From Brevundimonas mediterranea (GTDB lineage: Bacteria; Pseudomonadota; Alphaproteobacteria; Caulobacterales; Caulobacteraceae), in contig NZ_JACIDA010000001.1 in the NCBI RefSeq assembly GCF_014196125.1, positions 186,001 to 250,000 on the forward strand: a stretch of DNA of 64,000 nucleotides, given 5' to 3'. Made by a program: the position numbers and the translations under genes. Of the stretch, positions 39,078 through 47,323 are shown piece after piece (the first letter of the stretch is position 1; each line of letters begins with the position of its first letter). Below the pieces are notes generated by a model, which did no database searches, was not told the DNA's origin, and worked only from the letters and a program-made list of their open reading frames with translations.

Positions 39078-39644
39078 ATGAGGCGGCGCGCGAATCCGGG
39101 CCCGAACCGCACCATAGCCCTGGTCGGGCTGATGGGGGTGGGCAAATCGTCGGTGGGGCGGCGGCTGGCCAACCGGCTGAAACTGCCCTTCGCCGACGGC
39201 GACGTGGAGATCGAATCGGCGGCCGGGATGACGGTGTCCGAGATCTTCGCCGCCCTGGGCGAGGAGGAATTCCGGGCCGGCGAGGCGCGGGTGATGCGCC
39301 GCCTGCTGGAGGGACCGCCCATTGTCCTGGCGACCGGCGGCGGGGCGATGATGAATGCGGAAACCCGCGCCCTGTTGAAAGAACGGGCCGACACGGTCTG
39401 GCTGAGGGCCGATCTGGCGGTGATCGCGGAACGGGTGGCGCGGCGCGACACGCGCCCCCTTCTGCGTGGCAAGGATCCGCTGGAGGTGCTGACGGCCTTG
39501 GCCGAAGCCCGCTATCCGATCTATGGCGAGGCGGACGTGACCGTGGACGTGGGCCAGGGCTCGCATGGCCAGGCGGTGGACGCCATTCACAAGAACCTGC
39601 GCCGACACTGGCGCCAGAGACGGCGCGCGGAGACGAGGCGATGA
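39078..39644 (+). CDS. aroK: Shikimate kinase
   Basis: Shikimate kinase makes shikimate 3-phosphate in aromatic amino acid synthesis. The P-loop GLMGVGKSS is followed by [20 protein letters not shown], then [21 protein letters not shown] and the lid Arg region RPLLRG, giving 188 residues. The ATG at 39078 is chosen because the frame upstream to 38976 lacks conserved sequence. The stop overlaps the aroB start in ATGA. Confidence 0.95.
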   Translation: MRRRANPGPNRTIALVGLMGVGKSSVGRRLANRLKLPFADGDVEIESAAGMTVSEIFAALGEEEFRAGEARVMRRLLEGPPIVLATGGGAMMNAETRALLKERADTVWLRADLAVIAERVARRDTRPLLRGKDPLEVLTALAEARYPIYGEADVTVDVGQGSHGQAVDAIHKNLRRHWRQRRRAETRR

Positions 39645-40747
39645 CGATCATTCCGGTCAGCGGCGGGGCCTTTGCGGCCTATGACGTCGTGGTGGGGCGT
39701 GGGCTGCTGGCCCAGGCGGGCGAACGGATCGCGCCGCTGGCCAAGGGCCGGACCGTCATCGTCACCGACGAGACCGTGGCGCGCATCCATGCCCCGGCCC
39801 TGACCGCGTCCCTGTCGGCGGCGGGCGTCAAGAGCGAGATCGTGGCCGTGCCGGCGGGCGAGGCCTCCAAGTCCTTCGCCGAGCTGGAGCGGGTGCTGGA
39901 TCGGCTGCTGGAGATCGGGCTGGACCGCAAGGACGTGGTCGTCGCCCTGGGCGGCGGGGTCGTGGGCGACCTGGCCGGTCTGGCGGCGGCGCTGTACATG
40001 CGGGGCGTCGACTTCGTGCAGATCCCGACGACGCTGCTGGCCCAGGTGGACTCGTCGGTCGGCGGCAAGACGGCCATCGACACGCCGCGCGGCAAGAACC
40101 TGGTCGGCGCCTTTCACCAGCCGCGGCTGGTGCTGGCCGACATCGACGTTCTGGCGACCCTGCCGGCGCGGCAGGTGAAGTCCGGGTGGGCCGAGGTGCT
40201 GAAGCACGGGCTGATGTGCGACGCCGCCTTCTTCGACTGGCTGGCGGGCGAGGGCGCGACGGGCGCGGCGGGCGATCCGGCGGCGCTGGAACGGGCCGTG
40301 ATCCGCTCGGTCGAGATCAAGAGCGCGGTGGTCGGCGAGGACGAGAAGGAAGCCGGGCGTCGCGCCCTGCTGAACCTGGGCCACACCTTCGGCCATGCGG
40401 TCGAGACGGAAGTGGGGTTTGACGAAGACGCCCTGGCCCATGGCGAGGCGGTCGCCCTGGGTTGCTGCATGGCCTTCCGGTATTCGGCGCGCGAGGGGCT
40501 GTGTTCGGCCGCCGATGTGGCGCGGGTCGAGGCGGTGGTCGCGGCGGCGGGCCTGCCGACGCGGCTGGATCAGGCGGGCGTGTTCGCGGCGGACCGGCTG
40601 CTGGCCCTGATGGCCGGCGACAAGAAGGCCGAGGGCGGGGCCCTGACCCTGATCCTGGCGCGCGGGATCGGCCAGGCCTTCGTGGCCAAAGGCGTGGACG
40701 CGGCCAAGGTGCGCGCCTTCCTGATCGAGGAAGGCGCGACGGCGTGA
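39641..40747 (+). CDS. aroB: 3-dehydroquinate synthase
   Basis: AroB converts DAHP to 3-dehydroquinate using NAD and a metal ion. The 368-residue product has [52 protein letters not shown], the family core, and the metal-ligand HTFGHAVE region. It is translationally coupled to aroK before it and, through TGATG, to the acetyltransferase gene after it. Confidence 0.97.
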   Translation: MTIIPVSGGAFAAYDVVVGRGLLAQAGERIAPLAKGRTVIVTDETVARIHAPALTASLSAAGVKSEIVAVPAGEASKSFAELERVLDRLLEIGLDRKDVVVALGGGVVGDLAGLAAALYMRGVDFVQIPTTLLAQVDSSVGGKTAIDTPRGKNLVGAFHQPRLVLADIDVLATLPARQVKSGWAEVLKHGLMCDAAFFDWLAGEGATGAAGDPAALERAVIRSVEIKSAVVGEDEKEAGRRALLNLGHTFGHAVETEVGFDEDALAHGEAVALGCCMAFRYSAREGLCSAADVARVEAVVAAAGLPTRLDQAGVFAADRLLALMAGDKKAEGGALTLILARGIGQAFVAKGVDAAKVRAFLIEEGATA

Positions 40748-41334
40748 TGCGGATCGTCCCGGTCGCGCTGGAGGATCGGTTCGTGCGGCTGGAGCCGTTT
40801 GACGAGGGTCTGGAGGCCGAGGTGCGGGCGGCGCTGAACTGCGATCCCGAGGCCTGGGCCGCCATGGTCGGCTCGGCCCAGGGCGCGCATTTCGACGGCT
40901 GGTGGCAGAGCGCCCTGACGGCCATGCGGTCCGGGACGCGGATCGCCTATGCCGTGCGGCGGCGTTTGGACGGGGCGGTGGTCGGCACGACCAGCCTGTA
41001 CGAGATCCATCCGGCCTATCGCCGCTGCGAGATCGGCTCGACCTTCTATCGGCCCGAGGCGCGGGGCGGGGCCATCAATCCGGCCTGCAAACGGCTGTTG
41101 CTGGGCCATGCGTTCGATGCAGGCGCCGTGCGGGTCGAGATCATCACCGACGCCGTCAACGCCCGGAGCCGGGCGGCGATCCTCAAACTGGGCGCCAGGG
41201 CCGAAGGCGTGCTGAGGAAGCACAAGATCACCTGGACAGGGCGTGCGCGGGATACGGCCATGTTCGCGGTCATAGACGACGACTGGCCCGAGGTGGGCGA
41301 CGGGCTGGATCGGCGGCTGGCGGCGTTCGGCTAG
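40747..41334 (+). CDS. GNAT-family N-acetyltransferase (RimJ/RimL-like)
   Basis: A 195-residue acetyltransferase of the RimJ/RimL type, with LEDRFVRLEPF at the start, VVGTTSLYEIHPAYRRCEIGSTFYRPEARGGAINPACKRLLL as core, and AVNARSRAAILKLGARAEGVLRKH as the conserved acetyl-CoA part. It is coupled to aroB by a one-base overlap. Its stop shares CTAG with the convergent lipoprotein gene. Substrate unknown. Confidence 0.8.
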   Translation: MRIVPVALEDRFVRLEPFDEGLEAEVRAALNCDPEAWAAMVGSAQGAHFDGWWQSALTAMRSGTRIAYAVRRRLDGAVVGTTSLYEIHPAYRRCEIGSTFYRPEARGGAINPACKRLLLGHAFDAGAVRVEIITDAVNARSRAAILKLGARAEGVLRKHKITWTGRARDTAMFAVIDDDWPEVGDGLDRRLAAFG

Positions 41335-41771
41335 TCCACTGCTCGGCACTGGGTCGGCTGGCGGCCTTGGACGGACCAGGTGGCGAGGACGCCCTTGCCG
41401 CGTAGATCGACGTTGGAGGCGCGGTACCAGATGCCGTCGGCGGCGCGCTCCTGGTACAGGTCGATGGCCTCGCCCGACGAGTTGCGGATGGTGGCCATCT
41501 GGCGTGGGTTGTCGAAATCGACCGATAGCCGCTCGCCGTTGTCGCACAGATAGACAGTGTGGACGACGCGGTTCAGGGTGCGGTCCTGAACCTCGGCGCC
41601 GGTGCGCTGACGGGCGGTCTGGGCCTCGATGGCGCGTTCCTTGACCTCGTCGCCGGTGCTGGGGGCCTTGTCGGGATCGGGACCGCAGGCCGTCAGGAGA
41701 AGGGCGGCGGCGAGGCCGCTGAAGATGATCGACGGCGGCAGGCCCGGCTTGGACAAGGGGATACTCCTCAC
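41331..41771 (-). CDS. Lipoprotein with MliC-like domain
   Basis: The 146-residue product has a signal peptide with lipobox LLTAC, a polar linker, and a C-terminal domain (VVHTVYLCDNGERLSVDFDN through GVLATW) like MliC, the membrane-bound inhibitor of C-type lysozyme. The MliC family uses a conserved Cys pair; a second Cys is present at the end (TQCRAVD). Probably outer-membrane anchored and protective against lysozyme, by family resemblance. Confidence 0.75.
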   Translation of the reverse strand: MRSIPLSKPGLPPSIIFSGLAAALLLTACGPDPDKAPSTGDEVKERAIEAQTARQRTGAEVQDRTLNRVVHTVYLCDNGERLSVDFDNPRQMATIRNSSGEAIDLYQERAADGIWYRASNVDLRGKGVLATWSVQGRQPTQCRAVD

Positions 41772-41795
41772 AACGGCGCCGCTTGGCGCACCGGT

Positions 41796-42278
41796 CTAAC
41801 GTGCGCCGCTCGCGGCCGTTCCCCTCCGTTGACGGAAGAAGGATTTGAGCAGGCCGGACGACTCGTCGGCCAGAAGACCCCAGTCCGTCGCCGGGCGCCA
41901 GTGGCAGGTGGGCTGTTCGAACAGGCGGGGGCCGTGGAGGACCCCGCCGCCCTTCGGATCGTCGGCGGCCCAGACCACGCGGCCGATACGGGCGTGGCTG
42001 ATGGCGCCGGCGCACATGGCGCAGGGCTCAAGCGTCACATAGAGGGTCAGGCCGGTCAGTCGGTAGTTTTCCAGCGCCGTCGCCGCGCGCCGCATGGCGA
42101 CGATCTCGGCGTGGGCGGTGGGGTCGTGGGCCGCAATCGGGCCATTGGCGCCGGTCGAAATTACCTCACCTGAGGCCGGATCGACAAGAATTGCGCCCAC
42201 GGGCACCTCTCCTGCGTCCGCCGCCGCTTGCGCTTGGTCCAGCGCCATGCGCATGAACCGCTCATCATGGTCCGCCAT
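41796..42278 (-). CDS. tadA: tRNA-specific adenosine deaminase
   Basis: TadA makes inosine at position 34 of tRNA-Arg. The 160-residue product has the zinc motif HAEIVAM and PCAMCAGAI with the catalytic Glu in HAE. MRMALDQAQAAADAGEVPVGAILV is the typical start. The frame stays open far upstream, but that is antisense to rluB and rsmD. The ATG at 42278 lies inside the first codons of rluB on the other strand. Confidence 0.93.
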   Translation of the reverse strand: MADHDERFMRMALDQAQAAADAGEVPVGAILVDPASGEVISTGANGPIAAHDPTAHAEIVAMRRAATALENYRLTGLTLYVTLEPCAMCAGAISHARIGRVVWAADDPKGGGVLHGPRLFEQPTCHWRPATDWGLLADESSGLLKSFFRQRRGTAASGAR

Positions 42279-43826
42279 ACAGACGACAACGACAAGAAGC
42301 CCCGCGCCCGTCAAGACGAACGGTCGCCTCGGCCCTTTAAATCCTCCGGTCCTCGCAAGAGCGGCGACGGGAAGACCTCCTTCGGCGACAAGCCGCGCAG
42401 CCCTCGCGAAGACGGCCCCAAGCGGTTTGGGGACAAGCCGGACCGGGGAGACCGGCCGCGCGCCGGCAAGGACGGCAAGCCGGCGTCCAGTTCGGCCAAG
42501 ACCGACACGCCGCTGCGCGCCGAGCGAATCGCCAAGACCATGGCCCGCGCCGGCATCGCCTCGCGCCGCGAGGTCGAGCGGCTGATCGGCTTGGGCAAGG
42601 TGGCGGTCAATGGCCGTATCCTGGACACGCCCGCCACCCTGGTGACGCGCGACGACGTGATCACCGTGGACGGCAAGCCCATCGGCTCGACCCAGGCGAC
42701 GCGCGTCTGGCGCTATCACAAGCCCGCCGGCCTGCTGACCAGCCACAGGGATCCGACGGGTCGCCCGACCGTGTTCGACGCCCTGCCGGCCGGTCTGCCG
42801 CGCGTGATCTCGATCGGACGGCTGGATCTGTCGACCGAAGGCCTGCTGCTGCTGACCAACGACGGCGAGCTGAGCCGGGCGATGGAGTTGCCCTCGGCCG
42901 GGCTGGTGCGTCAGTACCGGGCGCGGGCGCGGGGCAAGATCACGCAAGAACAACTGGACGAACTGAAGAACGGCGCCGTCGTGGAGGGCATCTCCTACGG
43001 TCCCATGGTGGCGACGCTGGACAAGGCCAAGGAAAGCAAATCCGAGGATGGCCGCACGCCGAGCAACCTGTGGATCTCGGTCTCGATCACCGAGGGCAAG
43101 AACCGCGAAGTCCGCAAGGTGCTGGAGTCGGTCGGCCTGACGGTCAACCGGCTGATCCGCCTGGCCTATGGTCCGTTCCGCCTGGACGTTCTGCCTGTCG
43201 GGTCGGTCGAGGAGATCGGGCCGCGCGTGATCCGCGAGCTGCTGGCCGACTACATCCGGCCCGAGAACCTGCCGACCGGCAATACGGTCGAGACGCCGGC
43301 GCCCATCCCCGGCCGTCGCCTGTCCACGCCGATCCTCAAGGGCGCCTCGGGCTCGGCCATGTCGGACCCGTCGCGCAAGCCCAGCCGCGTCCGCGCCGCC
43401 GAAACGGCCCAGGCCGACGCGGTCGAGCGCCGCGAGCGCCCGCCGAAGAAGGAAGGCTGGGCCAAGGCTGCGCCCCGCACCGTCCACCCCAAGAAGACCT
43501 TCAAGCCGCGCGAGGGCGCCCCGACCGACGGCGAACGCCCGGCCCGCACCTACAAGCCCCGCGAGGACGGCGACCGTCCCGCACGGGCCTACACGCCGCG
43601 CGAGGGGGCTCCGGCCCGCAGCAGCGACGGGCCGAAGCGCGAGTACAAGCCGCGCACGGCGGGCGCCGACGCCGGCAAGCGGGAGTTCAAGCCGCGCGGG
43701 TTCGGCGCAGCCTCGCCCAGCGGACGTGAAACCCGGCCGCCGCGCACCGGCGGCGGCAAGCCGGCCGGACCTTCGGGCACCAGCGGCCGCGCGCCGGGGG
43801 GCAAGCCCCGCACGCCCCGGAGCTGA
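42267..43826 (+). CDS. rluB: Pseudouridine synthase RluB-type with long basic tail
   Basis: RluB makes pseudouridine in 23S rRNA. After a charged 85-residue head comes an S4 domain (RIAKTMARAGIASRREVERLIGLGKVAVNG). The catalytic domain has SIGRLDLSTEGLLLLTNDG and ITEGKNREVRKVLESVGL. From about residue 350 the tail is a low-complexity Lys/Arg/Pro region with repeated TFKPREGAP, TYKPRED, AYTPREGAP and EYKPRTAG units, probably RNA-binding and disordered. The 519-residue total is well above the family's core. The start overlaps the tadA start head to head. Confidence 0.9.
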   Translation: MVRHTDDNDKKPRARQDERSPRPFKSSGPRKSGDGKTSFGDKPRSPREDGPKRFGDKPDRGDRPRAGKDGKPASSSAKTDTPLRAERIAKTMARAGIASRREVERLIGLGKVAVNGRILDTPATLVTRDDVITVDGKPIGSTQATRVWRYHKPAGLLTSHRDPTGRPTVFDALPAGLPRVISIGRLDLSTEGLLLLTNDGELSRAMELPSAGLVRQYRARARGKITQEQLDELKNGAVVEGISYGPMVATLDKAKESKSEDGRTPSNLWISVSITEGKNREVRKVLESVGLTVNRLIRLAYGPFRLDVLPVGSVEEIGPRVIRELLADYIRPENLPTGNTVETPAPIPGRRLSTPILKGASGSAMSDPSRKPSRVRAAETAQADAVERRERPPKKEGWAKAAPRTVHPKKTFKPREGAPTDGERPARTYKPREDGDRPARAYTPREGAPARSSDGPKREYKPRTAGADAGKREFKPRGFGAASPSGRETRPPRTGGGKPAGPSGTSGRAPGGKPRTPRS

Positions 43827-43829
43827 GGC

Positions 43830-44402
43830 TTGCGGATCGTTGCGGGAAGCCTGAAGGGCCGGGCCATCGTCGCGCCGGAGGGGCAGGGCACGCGCCCGAC
43901 CTCCGACCGGGCGCGGCAGGCCGTGTTCAACGTGCTGGAACACGCCGCCTGGGCCGAGAGCCTGAACGGCGCGCGGGTCATCGACCTGTACGCGGGCTCG
44001 GGCGCCCTGGGGTTCGAGGCCGTCAGTCGGGGGGCGGGCTTCTGCCTGTTCGTCGAGACCGACGACGGGGCGCGGGGCGCCATCCGCGAGAACGCCGACG
44101 CCTATGGGGTCATGGGGCGCACGCGCGTCCATCGGCGCAGCGCGACGGACCTGGGCGTGCGGCCCGGGTCGGACGGCGAGGCCTTCGACATCGCCTTCCT
44201 GGACCCGCCCTATGGCAAGGGTATGGGGGAGCAGACCCTGGTCCGGCTGCTTGAGGGGAACTGGCTGAAGCCCGGCGCCCTGGTGGTGTTCGAGCGCGGG
44301 TCGGACGAGCCCGACATCGACACGCCCGGCTATGAACGGCTGGACGCGCGGGATTACGGCGCGGCGCGGGTGCTGTTCCTCCGGGTCGCCCAAGAGGCTT
44401 GA
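43830..44402 (+). CDS. rsmD: 16S rRNA (guanine-966-N2)-methyltransferase RsmD
   Basis: A 190-residue RsmD methyltransferase: MRIVAGSLKGRAI and PTSDRARQAVFNVLEH at the start, VIDLYAGSGALGFEAVSRGA as the SAM-binding motif, and FLDPPYGKG as the DPPY catalytic motif. The start is TTG at 43830, three bases after the rluB stop, so the two rRNA-modifying genes form an operon. Confidence 0.94.
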   Translation: MRIVAGSLKGRAIVAPEGQGTRPTSDRARQAVFNVLEHAAWAESLNGARVIDLYAGSGALGFEAVSRGAGFCLFVETDDGARGAIRENADAYGVMGRTRVHRRSATDLGVRPGSDGEAFDIAFLDPPYGKGMGEQTLVRLLEGNWLKPGALVVFERGSDEPDIDTPGYERLDARDYGAARVLFLRVAQEA

Positions 44403-44435
44403 CCCTGACGCCGCGTGAGGCCCGATAGAGGGGCC

Positions 44436-45227
44436 ATGCGGAACGCAGCGAACAGCAGAACCCATACCGTCAGCCAGTTGGCGCGGATGTCCGGCGTCTC
44501 CGTCCGGACACTGCACCACTATGACCAGATCGGCCTGCTGAAACCCGCTGTGGTCGGCGAGAACGGGTACCGTCACTACGGACGCGAGGAACTGTTGCGG
44601 CTGCAGCAGATCCTGCTCCATCGGGAGTTCGGCATGGCGCTGTGCGACATCCGGACCCTGCTGGACCGCGCCGACTTCGACCGGCTGGACGCCTTGCGCG
44701 AGCAGCGCCGGCGGGTCGATGCCGAGGCGGAACGCTATCGCCGGCTAGCCCTGACGATCGACCGCGCGATCGCCGAGATGGAAGGACGGACCGACATGGC
44801 CGAGGAACAGATCTACGCGGGTTTCGACCCGAAGAAACAGGCGGACTACGAGGCCTGGATCATCGACAAGTATGGCGAGGCGGCCCGCCCGCACATCGAA
44901 CGCGGCCGCAGGACGGTCGCGGCGATGAGCGGAGAGGAACGCGCGGCGTACATGGCTGAGGTCGAAGAGCTGGAGGCGGATTTCGGTCGGGCCATGGGCG
45001 ACGGACTTGCGGCCGAGGATGCGCGGTTGGACCCGCTGCTGGCGCGGCATCACGCCTGGTTGGCGCGGTCATGGGCCAGTCCGCCGGCCGGGGCGGCCTA
45101 TGCGGGGCTGGCGGACCTCTACCTGTCGCATCCAGACTTCGTCGCCCGATACGAAGCGATCCGACCGGGTCTGGCCAACTGGCTGGCGACGGCGATCAGG
45201 GCCTATGCGGGACGTGCTCTGGCCTAG
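44436..45227 (+). CDS. MerR-family regulator with TipAS domain
   Basis: The 263-residue product has a MerR helix-turn-helix (HTVSQLARMSGVSVRTLHHYDQIGLLKPA, residues about 10-38) and a coiled-coil dimerisation helix. The C-terminal domain from about residue 110 (EEQIYAGFDPKKQADYEAWIIDKYG) is TipAS-like. TipA-type regulators bind drugs or thiopeptides and activate efflux or autoregulate. The ATG at 44436 follows GAGGGG. No efflux gene is adjacent. The stop shares CTAG with the convergent gene. Confidence 0.85.
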   Translation: MRNAANSRTHTVSQLARMSGVSVRTLHHYDQIGLLKPAVVGENGYRHYGREELLRLQQILLHREFGMALCDIRTLLDRADFDRLDALREQRRRVDAEAERYRRLALTIDRAIAEMEGRTDMAEEQIYAGFDPKKQADYEAWIIDKYGEAARPHIERGRRTVAAMSGEERAAYMAEVEELEADFGRAMGDGLAAEDARLDPLLARHHAWLARSWASPPAGAAYAGLADLYLSHPDFVARYEAIRPGLANWLATAIRAYAGRALA

Positions 45228-45805
45228 GCTTGTGGCGGCTCCGGCGACCGCAGGGCCGCCAGAGCCGCCTCGTGCGCCGCCATGCGGCGGCGGCAGCGAC
45301 GGGCGTGGTTCAGGTAGAAGCCGATACAGGCGGCCAGGAACAGGCTGCTGACCGCCAGGGGCGGGCCGCGCTGTTCTGCGACCGGCTCGGCGACCCACAG
45401 CATGAGGATCAGGAAGACCATGGCCGCCACGCTGATTGCGACGCCGGACAGGGCCCAGCGGAAGCCGGTGCGCGCCTGGCCCAGGGCCGAGCGCAGCACG
45501 GCCTGGGGCGTGTCGGTCAACAGGCCGGGGTCGCCGCGCCGCGACCAGAGCGTCATCCCCAGGGCGAACAGGGCGAAGGCCAGGGCGGCGCCGACGGCGG
45601 GCAGGGGAATTCCGCGCCACAACCCCCAGCCCATGACGCCCAGCACGGCGACCCCGCCGCCCATCTCCACCCAGAAGTTGAGCCGGGCCAGCCGGTCGCG
45701 GCGGCGTAAGGACCGGATGAAGCTGGCGTCCAGCCGGGGTTCGGGATCGGGGGTCTCGGTCCAGGCCTGGGTCAGGTCGGTCCAGTCGTCATCGGGGCGG
45801 GTCAT
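45224..45805 (-). CDS. Membrane protein, probable anti-sigma partner
   Basis: The 193-residue product has a polar 45-residue N-terminus (DWTDLTQAWTETPDPEPRLDASFIRSLRRRDRLARL) and four hydrophobic segments. The ECF sigma gene lies immediately upstream and overlaps it by ATGA. Co-encoded membrane proteins of this layout are often anti-sigma factors whose cytoplasmic N-terminus holds the sigma factor. No zinc motif is seen. The role is inferred from context. Confidence 0.6.
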   Translation of the reverse strand: MTRPDDDWTDLTQAWTETPDPEPRLDASFIRSLRRRDRLARLNFWVEMGGGVAVLGVMGWGLWRGIPLPAVGAALAFALFALGMTLWSRRGDPGLLTDTPQAVLRSALGQARTGFRWALSGVAISVAAMVFLILMLWVAEPVAEQRGPPLAVSSLFLAACIGFYLNHARRCRRRMAAHEAALAALRSPEPPQA

Positions 45806-46317
45806 GGGCGGACCTCTTGGGACGGTGTGGGGTTCAGCGCCTCGCGCAGCGCCGCCTTGGCGCGGGTCAGGCGGATGGAGACGGCGTTGGGGTTCATCCC
45901 CAGCATGTCGGCGATCTCGGCGGGGGCGAAGCCTTCCAGGGTCAGAAGCGCCGGCTGGCGCAGCGACAGGGGCAGGGCGCGCACCGCCTGACCCAGCCGG
46001 TCGTGCAGATCCCGCGTCTCGGCCGCCTCGTGCGGGTTGGGGGCGTCCGAGGGGGCGGCCTCGTCCAGGGGCTGGCGGCGCGGCTCGGCCGCCTCGCGCG
46101 CCACATGGGTGACGGCGCGGTTGTGGGCCACGCGGGCGATGAAATGACGCAGGGGCGCCTCGCCCCGGTGCTTGGGCAGGGCGCGCCAGACGGCCAGCAA
46201 TATGTCCTGCTCCAGCTCGCGCCGCCGCTCGCGATCCGCCTCATAGGCCGAGGCGATGCGGCGCAGCATGCCGCCGTGTTCGGCCAGCAGGGCCTCGAAG
46301 GTCTGGTCGCGTCCCAA
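45802..46317 (-). CDS. ECF-type RNA polymerase sigma factor
   Basis: A 171-residue sigma-70 family factor. Region 2 reads FEALLAEHGGMLRRIASAYEADRERRRELEQDILLAVWRAL...RHFIARVAHNRA. Region 4 reads LPLSLRQPALLTLEGFAPAEIADMLGMNPNAVSIRLTRAKAAL. It is divergent from the small membrane protein gene at 46416. No clean ECF promoter could be placed. Confidence 0.88.
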   Translation of the reverse strand: MGRDQTFEALLAEHGGMLRRIASAYEADRERRRELEQDILLAVWRALPKHRGEAPLRHFIARVAHNRAVTHVAREAAEPRRQPLDEAAPSDAPNPHEAAETRDLHDRLGQAVRALPLSLRQPALLTLEGFAPAEIADMLGMNPNAVSIRLTRAKAALREALNPTPSQEVRP

Positions 46318-46415
46318 GCGCGGCGGTCTCCGTGAAAAAATCGTCGGTAGGGATGAAAGACTCAGGAACCGGGCGAGACTTTCAGGTCAGGCGTCGAAAA
46401 ACAAAGGAGTTCGCC

Positions 46416-46748
46416 ATGACCATTGAGACAGGGACCGTAGAGACGCCGAAAAAGGGCGTGCTGACGCGCGGCAAGGGATTTTTGAAGGCCCTGGCGGCGG
46501 CCCTGCTGGTGGCGGCGGTGTGCGCCTGGGTCGGGTTCGGGCTGGGCCTCTATCTGGATCTGGATCTGGATCGCGGGGCGCGCATCACCTTGGCCATCGT
46601 CGCGGCGGTGACGACCGAGGCCCTGTTCTGGACCACGGCGGCCCTGCTGGGCGTGTCGGTGGTCGAGGCGCGCAAGCGCATCTGGCGCAAAATCACGGGA
46701 CGGGGGACGCCCGAAGCCGCGCCGCCAGCTGTTCCGCCGCAGCCGTAA
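46416..46748 (+). CDS. Small two-helix membrane protein (110 aa)
   Basis: The product has two hydrophobic helices (about residues 24-46 and 57-80, separated by DLDLDRGAR) and a basic Pro-rich tail. AAAGGAG lies upstream of the ATG. It is divergent from the ECF sigma gene and could be part of its regulon. Its last 56 bases overlap the 3' end of the convergent phosphatase gene. Function unknown. Confidence 0.65.
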   Translation: MTIETGTVETPKKGVLTRGKGFLKALAAALLVAAVCAWVGFGLGLYLDLDLDRGARITLAIVAAVTTEALFWTTAALLGVSVVEARKRIWRKITGRGTPEAAPPAVPPQP

Positions 46749-47163
46749 CCTCGGCCCAGGTGACCTCGAAACCGGCGTCGTCGCCGAAATAGGGATCGGT
46801 CACGGCCTGGCCCTCGCGGCCGGGCACGTGGTCGAGCAGCAGGCTGAGTTCGGCGACGGCGTCGGCGGGCTGGATCCGGCGCAGATTGGTCAGGTTGTCG
46901 TGGTCCAGGGCGATGACGTGGGTGAAGCGGCGGAAGTCCGCCGGCGTCACCTGCCGGCCCTGATAGCCGGAAATATCGATCCCATGTTTGCGCGCCACGG
47001 CCTGGGCGCGCGGATCGGGCGGATGGCCGACATGCCAGTTTCCCGTGCCGGCGGACTCGACGATCAGGTCGAGGCGCAGGCGTTGGGCCTCGGCGCGGAG
47101 GGCGGCCTCGGCGAGGGGAGAGCGACAGATGTTGCCGAGGCAGACGAAGAGGATGGAGGGCAT
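46693..47163 (-). CDS. Low-molecular-weight protein tyrosine phosphatase
   Basis: A 156-residue phosphatase with the active-site loop CLGNICRSP (Cys8 nucleophile, Arg14) and the late catalytic Asp in VTDPYFG. It hydrolyses phosphotyrosine or arsenate-like substrates in the cytosol. The start at 47163 gives MPSILFVCLGN. The AT-richer accessory segment begins directly upstream of it. Confidence 0.9.
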   Translation of the reverse strand: MPSILFVCLGNICRSPLAEAALRAEAQRLRLDLIVESAGTGNWHVGHPPDPRAQAVARKHGIDISGYQGRQVTPADFRRFTHVIALDHDNLTNLRRIQPADAVAELSLLLDHVPGREGQAVTDPYFGDDAGFEVTWAEVTAAAEQLAARLRASPVP

Positions 47164-47273
47164 GGGGTGATCTTGGTCAGAGCTGTGAAGAAGTGACAAT
47201 CAAGAGATGGTTTCCCGATGGAGGATGCCACTTAATGTCTGGGGGGGCGGAAGGAGTTTCCGACTCACAACCA

Positions 47274-47288
47274 TTGCTACATAAGCAA
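47274..47288 (+). promoter_or_regulatory. Inverted repeat upstream of the accessory cassette
   Basis: TTGCT (47274-47278) and AGCAA (47284-47288) flank ACATA, 35 bases before the ATG at 47324. It could be an operator for the soluble protein of the cassette. The 160 bp gap otherwise shows no strong promoter. Confidence 0.25.
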
Positions 47289-47323
47289 GGTGTGAAATAC
47301 GCCTTAGGCACGTGAGATTCGCC

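Noticed and set aside
41796-44621. A 941-codon minus-strand open frame
   Set aside because: Only its last 160 codons (tadA) are real. The rest is antisense to rluB and rsmD and has the low-complexity composition of a shadow frame in GC-rich DNA.
46365-46395. ECF-type promoter GGAACC...CGTC before the small membrane gene
   Set aside because: The gap between the two elements is about 21 bases, too long for a usual ECF promoter (16-17).
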